NCBI GenBank assembly: GCA_017644045.1
Contig: JAEPMI010000013.1
Span: 1 to 64,000, forward strand
Direction: 5' to 3'
DNA length: 64,000 bases
Source: Deltaproteobacteria bacterium
GTDB lineage: Bacteria; Myxococcota_A; Polyangia; Polyangiales; Houyiibacteriaceae
A program made the translations under genes and the position numbers. The stretch's first letter is position 1, and each line of letters opens with the position of its first letter. Under the pieces are notes generated by a model that saw nothing but the letters and a program-made list of their open reading frames with translations, did no database searches and was not told the origin of the DNA. Of the stretch, positions 37,321-46,488 are shown piece after piece.

Positions 37321-38274
37321 TCACTGCACGTGGTAGCGCAGGTTGAGCAGGATCTGCGTGTCGTTGTCGCCGTTGGCGATGTCCTGGCGCATGGCCAGGT
37401 CGAGGCCGAACTGCTGGTCGACGTACCCGAGGGACGCGGTGATCTGGTTCAGCTCGCGACCCTGGTCGCGGCGGTAGCCGATCCGGATCGGAAAGCTCTC
37501 GCCGGCGAGGTACTCGAGACCGCCACCGATGAGCAGCTCCGCGGAGTCGAAGGTCGTGATGTCGACCATGACGTCGATGCCGGCGCTGAAGACCGTGCCG
37601 AAGCTGTAGGCGAGGCTGCCGCCGAGGAGCATCGGCGCGAGCGGCGAGTCGGTCTTGATGAGGTTGTTGCCGAGGAGGGCGAGGTTCAGCCCGTCGACGG
37701 GGGTCACGCGGACGGCGGCGTCCAGGGTGAACGCCTTCACGCCGGCGCCGACCGAGTCACCGTCCTCGTTCTCGAGGCGCGAGCGCAGGTTCATGTAGCG
37801 CGCGGTGACGCCGAGGCCGATCTTCGGCGAGAGCGGGAGCCCGAGGGCGAGGCGGCCATCGTAGCCGCGGAGGGCGCGGTCGCCGCTCCCGTAGAAGCCG
37901 TGCATGGAGAGGCCGGCCGCGACCTTGCTGGTCACCGAGTCGACGACACCCCCGCCGTACATCCAGGCACGGTCGCCGCGGACGAACGAGGCCATGGTCT
38001 CGATGTGATAGAGCTGGCCCATCCCGACGTTGGCCGGGTTGTAGGCCAACGCCGAGGTCCCCTGAGCGCTGGCGCGCGCGCCGGTGCCCATGCCGACGCC
38101 CCGAGCGGTCTCGTAGGTCGACTCGCGCGGAGCCTCAGCCTCCGGGTCCACGAGGTCACCCGTTCCGGGTAGCTCCGTGATCTGAGCGGACGTCGTCGTC
38201 GTCGCGCCAGTGAGGGCCATCATCACCAGAGCGGCGAGGACCCGCCCCCTCACCAATCGCGTCGCGTCGTTCAT
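37321..38274 (-). CDS. outer-membrane beta-barrel protein
   Basis: The 317-residue protein has a signal peptide (VLAALVMMALTGATTTTSAQ) and an amphipathic beta-rich body, with strand pairs such as LALGLPLSPKIGLGVTARYM and VFSAGIDVMVDI, ending in LNLRYHVQ. The start of the mature chain, GMGTGARASAQGTSALAYNP, resembles the FadL/PorV family of hydrophobic-compound and assembly barrels. It lies beside the replication origin and points away from it. Confidence 0.65.
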   Translation of the reverse strand: MNDATRLVRGRVLAALVMMALTGATTTTSAQITELPGTGDLVDPEAEAPRESTYETARGVGMGTGARASAQGTSALAYNPANVGMGQLYHIETMASFVRGDRAWMYGGGVVDSVTSKVAAGLSMHGFYGSGDRALRGYDGRLALGLPLSPKIGLGVTARYMNLRSRLENEDGDSVGAGVKAFTLDAAVRVTPVDGLNLALLGNNLIKTDSPLAPMLLGGSLAYSFGTVFSAGIDVMVDITTFDSAELLIGGGLEYLAGESFPIRIGYRRDQGRELNQITASLGYVDQQFGLDLAMRQDIANGDNDTQILLNLRYHVQ

Positions 38275-38458
38275 GGACCTCGTGCGTACCATCCCGAGGA
38301 TCGGTGGCCGAAGAAAGTGGCTCACCGCCTCTTGCGAGCGTCACGATCGACACTCGGCGGACACAACGCCCCGCACCGGGCTGGATCATTCCCCAGGTGT
38401 GCGCAAGTCGATCCGTGGGTAGCACTGGCGATCCCTCCGGGATCACTCGATGATCCGT

Positions 38459-38467
38459 TTTTCCACA
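38459..38467 (+). promoter_or_regulatory. DnaA box TTTTCCACA
   Basis: It differs by one base from the consensus TTATCCACA and lies on the strand of dnaA, next to an inverted partner at 38471-38479 with a single-base gap in the palindrome. Confidence 0.7.
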
Positions 38468-38470
38468 GGC

Positions 38471-38479
38471 TGTGGACAG
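38471..38479 (-). promoter_or_regulatory. DnaA box, inverted and weaker
   Basis: The minus-strand 9-mer is CTGTCCACA, two bases from consensus. Together with 38459-38467 it makes an inverted pair. Confidence 0.5.
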
Positions 38480-38503
38480 ACCCTCGAGAGCCGATCGGCC
38501 GGT

Positions 38504-38512
38504 TTTTCCACA
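38504..38512 (+). promoter_or_regulatory. DnaA box TTTTCCACA
   Basis: This is an identical copy of the 38459 box, 45 bases downstream of it. Confidence 0.7.
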
Positions 38513-38628
38513 GCCAATACGCCAACGATTCCAGGGCCTTGCCGAGTTCTTTGCGTTCGTGGCCATCCGCCTGTGTTCGGGTCTCGGAATTCGCGATCGT
38601 TTTTTTTCGGGCGATCCTCGGAGGTTAG

Positions 38629-38637
38629 CTATCCACA
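38629..38637 (+). promoter_or_regulatory. DnaA box CTATCCACA
   Basis: The 9-mer differs from consensus only in its first base and follows the T run at 38600-38607. Confidence 0.65.
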
Positions 38638-39109
38638 GCCAAAGTGACGTAGACGCGTCGACGGGTGGCTGCTAGTTTCGCTCTTCCTCGATACGGGGAA
38701 CCGAAGCCAGAGAGACACGGAAACGCGAGCCGGGTCGAGCGCACACGAGATGATGCGAACGCCCGAATCGAAGCTCTCCCTGGCACCCAACGAGCTCAAC
38801 ACGACATCATGGCGATGACTCGAAGGGCAACCGGACCGTGGCGAGGAACGTCGGGTTTCAGGACGAGGGCAGGACAGAGAATTTAGGGGACCAGTAGGCA
38901 GGGAGCGCACCGCTCGAGAAGACGTCGAAGGTGTGCTCCGGTGGCTCGCGCCTCGTCGTGGCGGTGTGGTGAACGCCCAACGGTCGAGCTCTGCGGGTGT
39001 CGTTGCGAGCGGTGAGTGTGGCCGGACCTGCTGGTCCAGATCGGATCCCACCTGGGGACAAGGTGGGGATCGTTGGATAATTGCGTCGAGATTTCGAGGG
39101 TTTTAGCTG

Positions 39110-40483
39110 ATGAACGAACTGTGGGAACGAGCACTTTCGTCGCTTCGGGACAAGCTGTCCGCGGAGAACTTCGACACGTGGCTTTCGCCGGTCGACTGCG
39201 ATGCCATCGAAGGTGATACGGCCGTCCTACGGATCCCGAACCGCTTCTATGCGGACTGGATCAGCAACCACTACTCCGACCTCTTGCTCGAGGCCTTCGA
39301 GGAGGCTGCGCCGGCCGAGGCGCCGAAGCGGCTGCGCTTCGAGGTGGACGAGCAGCTGCAGGAGAAGGTGCCCGCCGCGCGTCCCGCGGTGCCCGCGCCG
39401 CGTCCGCGGGGTCGTGCGTCCAGCCCCGAGCTCTCGAGCCCGCCGGCGACGCTGAAGCCGACCGACCTCAACCCGAAGTACAGCTTCGACAACTTCGTCG
39501 TCGGTCCGTCGAACCAGCTCGGCCACGCGGCGTCGGTCGCGGTCGGCTCGGCACCGGGCAAGCGCTACAACCCGCTCTTCATCTACGGCGGCGTCGGTCT
39601 CGGCAAGACGCACCTGATGAACGCGATGGGCCACCGGATCCTCGAGGACGATCCGAGCGCGCGCATCCTCTATCTCTCGGCGGAGCGCTTCACGAACGAG
39701 TTCATCTGGTCGCTGCAGAACCACCGCATCGACGAGTTCCGCCGCCGCTACCGCGAGGGCTGCGACGTCCTGCTCATGGACGACATCCAGTTCCTCGCCG
39801 GTCGCGACCAGACGCAGGAAGAGTTCTTCCACACGTTCAACGCGCTCTACCACCGCGACAAGCAGATCGTGGTCACGTCCGACGTGTACCCGCAGCAGAT
39901 CTCCGAGATGGAGGAGCGGCTTGTGAGTCGCTTCCAGTCGGGCATGGTCGCGGACATCCAGCCGCCCGAGCTCGACACGCGCGTGGCCATCATCCAGAAG
40001 AAGGCCGAAGCGGAGAACATCCCGCTCGACGCCGAGGTCGCCGACTTCATCGCGCACGTGGTGAAGAGCAACGTCCGTGAGCTCGAGGGCACGCTGCTGC
40101 GCATCGCCGTGAAGGCGGAGCTGCTCAACCGCCCGATCGACCTCGAGCTCGCCAAGGACGCGCTCCGCGGTGTCCTCCCGCCGCCCGAGCAGGCGCTGAC
40201 CGTCGAAGACATCCAGCGCACCGTCTGCGCGTACTTCGGCATCAAGCTCAGCGACCTCAAGGGCAAGCGCCGGCACCGCCAGGTGAGCTACCCGCGCCAG
40301 ATCGCGATGTACCTCTGCCGTCAGCGGCTCGGTACCAGCTACCCCGAGCTCGGCGACCGCTTCGGCGGCAAGGACCACACCACGGTCATCAGCGCCTGCC
40401 GCAAGATCAACGGCCTCCTCGAGGGCGAAGACGAGCAGACCACCTCGGCCGTCAAGGCCCTGGAAATGAAGCTCGGCGCGTAG
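39110..40483 (+). CDS. dnaA: chromosomal replication initiator DnaA
   Basis: This 457-residue protein has DnaA domain I with the WERALSSLRDKLSAENFDTW start, a short proline-rich linker, an AAA+ core with GGVGLGKTH at about 160-168, LLMDDIQFLAG and the arginine-finger region RLVSRFQSG, and a C-terminal helix-turn-helix with KDHTTVISACRKI near residue 421. It loads at oriC and opens the duplex. Unusually, dnaN does not follow: it is 21 kb away at 61519. Confidence 0.98.
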   Translation: MNELWERALSSLRDKLSAENFDTWLSPVDCDAIEGDTAVLRIPNRFYADWISNHYSDLLLEAFEEAAPAEAPKRLRFEVDEQLQEKVPAARPAVPAPRPRGRASSPELSSPPATLKPTDLNPKYSFDNFVVGPSNQLGHAASVAVGSAPGKRYNPLFIYGGVGLGKTHLMNAMGHRILEDDPSARILYLSAERFTNEFIWSLQNHRIDEFRRRYREGCDVLLMDDIQFLAGRDQTQEEFFHTFNALYHRDKQIVVTSDVYPQQISEMEERLVSRFQSGMVADIQPPELDTRVAIIQKKAEAENIPLDAEVADFIAHVVKSNVRELEGTLLRIAVKAELLNRPIDLELAKDALRGVLPPPEQALTVEDIQRTVCAYFGIKLSDLKGKRRHRQVSYPRQIAMYLCRQRLGTSYPELGDRFGGKDHTTVISACRKINGLLEGEDEQTTSAVKALEMKLGA

Positions 40484-40508
40484 AGGGCGAGCCGAAGGCG
40501 AGCTCCAA

Positions 40509-40538
40509 CCCTCACCCTCGCCCTGACCCTCACCCTTC
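40509..40538. repeat. five CCCTCR-type hexamers after dnaA
   Basis: The units are CCCTCA, CCCTCG, CCCTGA, CCCTCA and CCCTTC. On the minus strand they present GGG tracts with short loops, so a G-quadruplex is possible. The same motif follows dnaN at 62680-62715. Confidence 0.75.
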
Positions 40539-40740
40539 TTGCTCCACCCGACGCCGCGCCTCCGCGATGCGCGTCTCCGTCACGATCGCGCGAAACGCTG
40601 CAGCGGCTGCGGGCCGAGGGCGAGTGTCGAGATCGAACGCGATCACTCGGTCCAGGCAGCGAGCCCTTCGTGCTGATCGGCGGCCTCGAGGACCTGAAGC
40701 GACTTCAGCGGTGACAACCCCACACCTGCACCCTGGCCCA
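40530..40740 (-). pseudogene. possible gene remnant with frameshift
   Basis: Two minus-strand frames read like one protein broken by a shift. The first ends LQVLEAADQHEGLAAWTE, after which a stop comes; the neighbouring frame goes on VIAFDLDTRPRP with FRAIVTETRIAEARRR. Composition looks like coding sequence, but the piece is short and no family is recognised. Confidence 0.28.
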
Positions 40741-40840
40741 TGGCGTGACGCCACCTCCATGGGCAATTCCTCGTACGGCCCTTCGAACCCCCCAGCGGGG
40801 GAACTCTCGTCTTCCCGATCGAGCGGTGGTACATCCCGGC

Positions 40841-41773
40841 GTGGCCATTCTTCGGTTCACCGACATCACCAAGCGCTACGGCGACTTCGAGGCGCTCCGA
40901 GGGGTGTCGTTGGAGGTGGAGGAGGGCGAGGTCTTCGGGCTGCTCGGCCCCAACGGCGCCGGGAAGACCTCGCTGATCCGCATCGGGCTCGACATCCTCC
41001 GTCCCGACGACGGCGAGGTGGCCCTCTTCGGGGAGCCGATGAGCCGGGACGCGCTGGACCGGGTCGGCTACCTGCCCGAGGAGCGTGGGCTCTACAAGAA
41101 GACCCGCGTGCTCGACGTGCTGGTCTACCTCGGGCGGCTCAAGGGGCTCACCCGCCCCGACGCCAAGGCGCGGGCGGCGCACTGGCTCGAGCGAGTCGGG
41201 CTCGGCGATGCGGGGCGAAAGCGGCTCGAGGCGTTGTCGAAGGGGATGAGCCAGAAGGTCCAGATCGCGGGGACGCTGCTGGCCGACCCGCCGCTCGCGA
41301 TCCTCGACGAACCCTTCAGCGGGCTCGACCCGGTGAACGTCGAGCTGGTGAAGGAACTGATCCTCGAGCGGCGAAAGGCCGGCCGGACGACCGTGCTCTC
41401 GACGCACCTGATGCACCAGATCGAGGCGCTCTGCGATCGGGTCGCCGTCATCCACCAGGGCCGGCGTGTCGTCTACGGCGACATCGACACGGTGCGGCGT
41501 GAGCGCTCGCGACCGGCGGTCTTCGTGCGGACCCGAGGTGAGCTGCCCGAGCTCGAAGGCGTGCACGCGGTCCATCCGCGGGACGGTGGCTTCGAGCTCC
41601 TCCTCGCCGAGGGCATCGACCCGCCCGACGTGCTGGAGGCGCTGATCGCCAGCAAGGTGCGCGTGGAACGCTTCGAGGAGATCCTGGTGACGATGGAGCA
41701 GGTCTTCCTGCAGGTGGCGCGCGGCGAGGGCACCTGGTCCGACCAGGAGCGGCTGAAGGAGGCCGGCGAATGA
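40841..41773 (+). CDS. ABC transporter ATP-binding protein, NatA-like
   Basis: The 310-residue protein has the ABC ATPase set: Walker A GPNGAGKTS at residues 36-44, signature LSKGMSQKVQIAGTL, Walker B LAILDEPFSG with the D-loop, and the H-loop in LSTHLMHQIEAL. The C-terminal extension is like NatA/ABC-2 exporters. It pairs with the permease whose start overlaps its stop (ATGA at 41770-41773), and together they likely export a substrate, possibly Na+ or a drug. The start GTG is preferred over upstream starts. Confidence 0.88.
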   Translation: MAILRFTDITKRYGDFEALRGVSLEVEEGEVFGLLGPNGAGKTSLIRIGLDILRPDDGEVALFGEPMSRDALDRVGYLPEERGLYKKTRVLDVLVYLGRLKGLTRPDAKARAAHWLERVGLGDAGRKRLEALSKGMSQKVQIAGTLLADPPLAILDEPFSGLDPVNVELVKELILERRKAGRTTVLSTHLMHQIEALCDRVAVIHQGRRVVYGDIDTVRRERSRPAVFVRTRGELPELEGVHAVHPRDGGFELLLAEGIDPPDVLEALIASKVRVERFEEILVTMEQVFLQVARGEGTWSDQERLKEAGE

Positions 41774-43113
41774 TCCGTCCGAGCCGCGTGGGCGCCATCG
41801 CCCGCTTCGAGCTGGTGAACGTGGTCAAGCGGCCGACGTTCCTGCTGGCGACCTTCGGTCTGCCGATCTTCCTCGCCGTGGTCGGCGGGGTGCTCGGGCT
41901 CGTGCAGAGCTCGTTCCTGCAGCGCCAGCTCGACGAGATCGCGGTCTGCGGCATCGTCGACGAGGCCGGTCTCCTGGCCGACGACGACATCTGGTCGGAC
42001 ATCGACGCGCTCGAACCCGACGAGCGCGCGGCGGCCGAGCCGATCGCCGATGGACCGCTGCTCGTGTTGCGCTCGGTGGTCTTCCGACGCTTCGACACCG
42101 AGGAGGAAGGCGAGGCCGCGCTCCGCGACGACCATCTGCCCGGTGGGCTCTTCGTGATCGCCGAGGACTACATCGAGACCGGCACGGTCGCGGTCTTCAC
42201 CCAGGCCGGAGGACCGGTGATCAGCGCGCGCCACTCGGCCGTGGAGCCGACGCTGGCGAGGCTGCTGCGCGATCGCCTCCTGCGGGTGTCGACCGACGCC
42301 GAGGTCTCGGCCGACGTGCGCAAGCGGGTGCTCGACCCGCTCGAGATCGAGCGCACGATCCTGACCAGCGCCGGCGCTCACCGCGGCGAACGGGAACGGA
42401 CCGCGGAGCTCGTGCTGCGGATGGGCATCCCTTTTCTGCTGGGGATCTTCCTGCTGACCGCGCTGCTCTTCTCGAGCGGCTACCTCGTGCAGACCGTCGC
42501 GGTCGACAAGGAGTCGAAGATCATCGAGGTCATGCTCAGCTCGGCGGACCCGAACGAGATCCTCCTCGGCAAGCTCCTCGGGCTCGGGGCGGCCGGCTTG
42601 ATCCAGCTCCTCGTCTGGGGGGCGATGGCGCTCTTCGGGGTCGGGGGCGTCGTCGCGTACATCAGCACGATGCAGGTCGCCTTCCCGTGGGAAGCGATCA
42701 TGGTCGCCCCACTCTTCTTCGCGCTCGGCTACCTCTTCATCGGCAGCCTGATGATCGCGACCGGGTCACTCGGCTCCTCGGTCGCGGAGAGCCAGAAGCT
42801 CACCATCGGCTGGGCCATTCTCGCGGTCACGCCCCTGATGGTGCTCCTGATCCTCCTCGAGGAGCCGCACGGACCACTGGGGCGCGTGTTCAGCGTGATC
42901 CCTTTCACCGCGCCGCTGACCCTGATGGTCCGGCTCTCGGTGGACCCCGACGGTGTGGCCCTCTCGGAGCTCGCGCTGGCGGTCGCCAGCCTGATCCTCG
43001 CGACCTGGGTCGCGATCCGGATCGGCGCGCGGCTCTTCCGAGTCGGGCTCTTGCTCGGCGGCTCCCGCCCGAGTTGGCGGGAGATCGCCAAGCAGGCGAA
43101 GCTCCTCGACTGA
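41770..43113 (+). CDS. ABC-2 type permease, NatB-like
   Basis: This 447-residue membrane protein has one N-terminal helix (ATFGLPIFLAVVGGVLGLVQ), a large extracytoplasmic domain of about 190 residues, then five or six C-terminal helices (from LRMGIPFLLGIFLLTALLFS), which is the NatB/ABC-2 layout. KESKIIEVMLSS after the second helix is a family motif. It overlaps the ATPase gene by four bases. The substrate is not evident. Confidence 0.85.
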   Translation: MIRPSRVGAIARFELVNVVKRPTFLLATFGLPIFLAVVGGVLGLVQSSFLQRQLDEIAVCGIVDEAGLLADDDIWSDIDALEPDERAAAEPIADGPLLVLRSVVFRRFDTEEEGEAALRDDHLPGGLFVIAEDYIETGTVAVFTQAGGPVISARHSAVEPTLARLLRDRLLRVSTDAEVSADVRKRVLDPLEIERTILTSAGAHRGERERTAELVLRMGIPFLLGIFLLTALLFSSGYLVQTVAVDKESKIIEVMLSSADPNEILLGKLLGLGAAGLIQLLVWGAMALFGVGGVVAYISTMQVAFPWEAIMVAPLFFALGYLFIGSLMIATGSLGSSVAESQKLTIGWAILAVTPLMVLLILLEEPHGPLGRVFSVIPFTAPLTLMVRLSVDPDGVALSELALAVASLILATWVAIRIGARLFRVGLLLGGSRPSWREIAKQAKLLD

Positions 43114-43131
43114 GGAGCTCCGCCCCTCACC

Positions 43132-43311
43132 TCACTTGAGCATGTCGCCGATGCCGCCAGGCAGCTTGTCGACGAGGTCCTTCGCCATCTCGTTCTGACC
43201 GATCCACTCGGGGACCTTGTGGGCGTTCTCTTTCAAGAACTCGATGACCTGCTTCGCCTGATCCTCGCTGATGCCGACCTTCTTCACGAGTCCCGTGATC
43301 ATCTCTTCCAT
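43132..43311 (-). CDS. small conserved protein, 59 residues
   Basis: From ATG 43311, with AAGGAGGAATCAC just upstream, this helical protein starts MEEMITGLVKKVGISEDQAK and ends GGIGDMLK. The pattern resembles short proteins of myxobacteria and related groups with a helix-turn-helix-like fold, but the family is not identified. There is no signal peptide. Confidence 0.75.
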   Translation of the reverse strand: MEEMITGLVKKVGISEDQAKQVIEFLKENAHKVPEWIGQNEMAKDLVDKLPGGIGDMLK

Positions 43312-43382
43312 GTGATTCCTCCTTGGGGGCACTCGTGGCGCCCGGGGTGAGTGTGGAAGTTATCCCGATCGTCGCCGATCGC

Positions 43383-44456
43383 TCAACGGCGACCCCGAAA
43401 CTTTCCGAGCGCCTGGACGATCGACCGTCCCTCGAGCTCGGTGCCCCGCAGCGCCTCGCGATGATCGGCCCGGGCCCCGACGTCTTCCGCCGTGACCTCA
43501 CCACGCACGGTGCCCTGGTGACCGTGCTCCCACTCGGCGAAACGCCGGAGCGCGTCCACATAGATGGACGGGTCCGCGAGCGACACCGAGAGTCGATTGA
43601 GAGACCAGAACGCGATCACTCCGGGCTCGAAGTCGGGACCCGCCAGCAATTCCCGAAGCGGGTCGACGATGGCACGACCAAAGCGGGGGGCTTGCACGGC
43701 GTAGCGAGCGATCGATTTCTCGAACACCCCATGGGAGGTGTAGTGATGTGGTGCGGGGTCCTCGGCGTCCGGGACGAAGCGGACGCAGGAGACCGCATCG
43801 AGGAACGCTTCGGCACTCCCGAGCTCGGGCACCTTCCAGGTCGTCTTCGTCAGTGTCGCGCTCTTGGCGAGCTGGCGAACCTGCGGATGGAGCACGGTCG
43901 GCTCGCGCATCGCGACATCGAGGCCTTCACCGAGGGCGGCGACGAAACGCTCTTCGACCGGGGCGAGGGCCTTCACGATCGGCGCCGCATCGGCGTCGAA
44001 GCGGATGCCACCGGTGTCCACCTGCATCACGGCGAGCACCCCATCGGCGTCGAGCCGACCGCTCGGTTCGGCGGTGAGGATCGCGTCCACGGACTTCTTG
44101 GCGGCCAGGTGCGGAGCGGCAGCGGAGAGCGCGATGAAGGCGCCCGCGATCCGCGCCTCGTCGAAGCCGACCGAGAGCTGGTGGAGCCAGACGCACTTGG
44201 CGCGCCCGTCCCAGGCGAGGACCAGACCGCCGTGACCCTCGCAGACCCCATCGGCAACCGACGCGAAGAAGTGTCGGACGGTCTTCGGCTTCGCCTTGCC
44301 CTTCGGAGTCCAGCTCGGACCTTCGCGGCCATCCCACGCGCGGCCCTCGAACATGGCGCTCAGGGCGAGGCTCTCGGGCCAAGGCGTCCGGAGCCACGCG
44401 GTGACCTTCTTCTTCGCGAGGGGCAGCCGCGCCGCGATGACGAACGAGTCGCTCAT
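43383..44456 (-). CDS. hypothetical protein, 357 residues
   Basis: Starting at ATG 44456 (MSDSFVIAARLPLAKKKVTA), the protein has no signal and no membrane segment, and alternates helices and strands without a recognisable motif. It is intact and shows a strong coding pattern. It stands alone between the small protein at 43132 and the divergent lipoprotein at 44535. Confidence 0.6.
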   Translation of the reverse strand: MSDSFVIAARLPLAKKKVTAWLRTPWPESLALSAMFEGRAWDGREGPSWTPKGKAKPKTVRHFFASVADGVCEGHGGLVLAWDGRAKCVWLHQLSVGFDEARIAGAFIALSAAAPHLAAKKSVDAILTAEPSGRLDADGVLAVMQVDTGGIRFDADAAPIVKALAPVEERFVAALGEGLDVAMREPTVLHPQVRQLAKSATLTKTTWKVPELGSAEAFLDAVSCVRFVPDAEDPAPHHYTSHGVFEKSIARYAVQAPRFGRAIVDPLRELLAGPDFEPGVIAFWSLNRLSVSLADPSIYVDALRRFAEWEHGHQGTVRGEVTAEDVGARADHREALRGTELEGRSIVQALGKFRGRR

Positions 44457-44534
44457 GGGGAGCCATCCTAGAGCGGCCATGCACACGAAACACCCAAACA
44501 CCCGCTTCCGAACGCGTTAGAGGGCAGCGACGCC

Positions 44535-46484
44535 ATGGTTCGCCTCCTCGCCATCGTTCTGCTGCTCGGCTGCGCTCGACCCTCGACCGGCGCGCCGGTG
44601 CGCTCCGTTCCAGAGCGCGGCGCGGTCCACTCCCGCGCCACCACGGCGGAAGCCGACGGAGTCCGGGTGCTGTGGAACGGTCGCGTGGGCCGCGCCTCGG
44701 ACGGCAGCTGGCTCGCGAGCACCCCTCGCGAGCTCGGCGGTCTCTGGCGCCGCATCGGCGCCGATGGCGATCCTCCGCCGGTCGACTTCTCGACCCACGT
44801 GGTGCTGGGCACGGGCTTCGAAGATGGTCCCTGCCAGTCCGAGATCGTAGCGGCGCAGGTCGACGCGCACGGGACGCTGACCTTCGAGCGACAGGCGCTC
44901 ACCGAGGCGTGCATCGCGCTGGCGGTTCGCGTCGGAGTCGCGGTGGCCGTCCCACGGCGGATCCTGCCGGAGTCCTTCGTCTGGGTGCCGCGGCACTCGG
45001 AGTCGGACTCGACGCGGCGCTTCGAGCGTCCGCCGCCGGGTCCCGTTCTGGAACGAAGCGAGGGCGAGTCGCTCGCCCGGTCGGAGCTGGACGCGGCCTA
45101 CGGGACGGTGATGCTCCCGACCGCGGGAGCGATCGGGCTGCGCTCGCTCGACGATGGGCGACAGATCTGGGTGGCGCACCACGCCGACGGGACGGTGGCG
45201 GTCGTGCTCGCCGACCAGCGACGGGACTCGGGCGTGTCGACGCCGGTGCGCTGGGACCCGCAGCGCGGCCGCTTCGGCACGGGCCACGATTCGTCCGGGC
45301 GATCGGTCTCGGGCGGAGCGCCGCTGGTGACCCTGACCCACCAGGTGATGGGGGACCGGATCGCCATTGGACCGCCGGGCTCGCTCGGGCCCGGCGCGAT
45401 CCAGCCGCGCGAGCTGGCGCCGACGGCAGAGACCGGCGCCCAGCCCTACGACGAGCTCCCGCTGACGGCGATCGACGCGCTGCCGGAGGGACGCATCGTC
45501 CGCGTGGAGGCGGAGCTCGTCTATGGCATCGACGGACCGCCGCGGGTGTGCACGCCGCCGGAGCACCCGAAGCTGAAGCGGTACTGGCTCGGCTGCGCCG
45601 AGACGGACCTCGCCTACACCGGAGCCCGCGCGGAGGAGCGCGGTGGGGTGACCGAGCTGCACGGTCCGCTCGCCGTGCGCCGCTCTGGGGAAGGCATCGA
45701 CCTGGTGGTCCATCTCGGGGGCGGCATGAGCGGCGGGGTGCGGGAGCACCGGATCCAGCCGCCGGCACCGCGGGGCGGGTCGAGGGTGCGCGGAGCGATC
45801 GCGATCGGCGACGAGGTGACCGGTGACACGCGCGGCGCCGCGAACGGCTTCGACGGAACCTGTGTGGCCGCCGGTGGAGCGCCCGACGAGGTGTGGACAC
45901 TTCGGGCGGATCGACCACGCGAGGTCGCGTTCGTGCTCGAGAGCGAATACGACGGCGCGCTCGCCGTGATCGGCGACGACGGGGAGGTGCGCGCGTGCAA
46001 CGACGACCGGCACGGGCACTACTACTCGTCGATCGTGCACGTGAGCCTCGAGGCCGGCGAAACGGTCCGGGTGGTCGTCGACGGGTTCGGCGGAGCCGCC
46101 GGAGCCTACCGACTGCACGCGCTGAGCCCGACGCCGCCACCGAATCGCGGGGTGCTCCCGCTCGAGCAGACGGTGATCGGCGACACGCGAGGCGCGACCG
46201 ACGACCAGTCCTCGATGTGCTCGGCGCCCGGGCCGGACCATGCGCTCCGGTTCGAGGTGGCCGAGGCAGGCACCTACCACGTGACCATCGACGCGCCGGG
46301 ATGGGCGCCGCTCATCGCGCTCCGCGATGACGGGGCGGAGCAGGTCCGCTCGTGCCGCGTGGGCCAGGACGGCGTGGACGACGAGTACCGGCTCGAGCCC
46401 GGGACCTACTGGGTGATCGTGGACGGCACGCGCGACGACGCCGCGGGTGAGTACCGGATCCGCGCCGAGCGCGCCGGCGACTGA
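44535..46484 (+). CDS. lipoprotein with PPC-like C-terminal repeats
   Basis: The 649-residue lipoprotein has signal MVRLLAIVLLLGC. Residues of about 75-160 resemble PrcB-type domains (VDFSTHVVLGTG and following). Two related modules at about 425-530 and 540-647, each with GDTRGA, a strand pair, a Cys pair and (V)VDG near the end, look like pre-peptidase C-terminal (PPC) domains. It is probably a secreted binding or protease-associated protein. Convergent with the TPR lipoprotein gene. Confidence 0.6.
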   Translation: MVRLLAIVLLLGCARPSTGAPVRSVPERGAVHSRATTAEADGVRVLWNGRVGRASDGSWLASTPRELGGLWRRIGADGDPPPVDFSTHVVLGTGFEDGPCQSEIVAAQVDAHGTLTFERQALTEACIALAVRVGVAVAVPRRILPESFVWVPRHSESDSTRRFERPPPGPVLERSEGESLARSELDAAYGTVMLPTAGAIGLRSLDDGRQIWVAHHADGTVAVVLADQRRDSGVSTPVRWDPQRGRFGTGHDSSGRSVSGGAPLVTLTHQVMGDRIAIGPPGSLGPGAIQPRELAPTAETGAQPYDELPLTAIDALPEGRIVRVEAELVYGIDGPPRVCTPPEHPKLKRYWLGCAETDLAYTGARAEERGGVTELHGPLAVRRSGEGIDLVVHLGGGMSGGVREHRIQPPAPRGGSRVRGAIAIGDEVTGDTRGAANGFDGTCVAAGGAPDEVWTLRADRPREVAFVLESEYDGALAVIGDDGEVRACNDDRHGHYYSSIVHVSLEAGETVRVVVDGFGGAAGAYRLHALSPTPPPNRGVLPLEQTVIGDTRGATDDQSSMCSAPGPDHALRFEVAEAGTYHVTIDAPGWAPLIALRDDGAEQVRSCRVGQDGVDDEYRLEPGTYWVIVDGTRDDAAGEYRIRAERAGD

Positions 46485-46488
46485 TCGC

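Larger units (their letters stand above)
38440..38640. other. oriC: probable chromosomal replication origin (oriC)
   Basis: The gene-free region 38275-39109 ahead of dnaA holds DnaA-box-like 9-mers TTTTCCACA at 38459-38467 and 38504-38512, an inverted one (TGTGGACAG) at 38471-38479, and near-consensus CTATCCACA at 38629-38637. The first two form a 15-base palindrome TCCACAG-G-CTGTGGA. A run of eight T (38600-38607) is the best candidate for unwinding. The rest of the gap, up to 39109, shows weak hairpins (about 39027-39060) and no convincing gene. Confidence 0.75.
40484..40840. other. gene-poor gap after dnaA
   Basis: This stretch holds the hexamer repeats at 40509-40538, a possible decayed reading frame on the minus strand (40530-40740), a hairpin between CCCATGG and CCATGGG at about 40738-40763, and a CCCCC/GGGGG hairpin at 40789-40801. 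No gene can be supported with confidence. Confidence 0.5.

Noticed and set aside
38275-39109. Several small open frames in the dnaA upstream region
   Set aside because: They lack ribosome-binding sites, overlap on both strands and lie over DnaA boxes; region is better explained as oriC.
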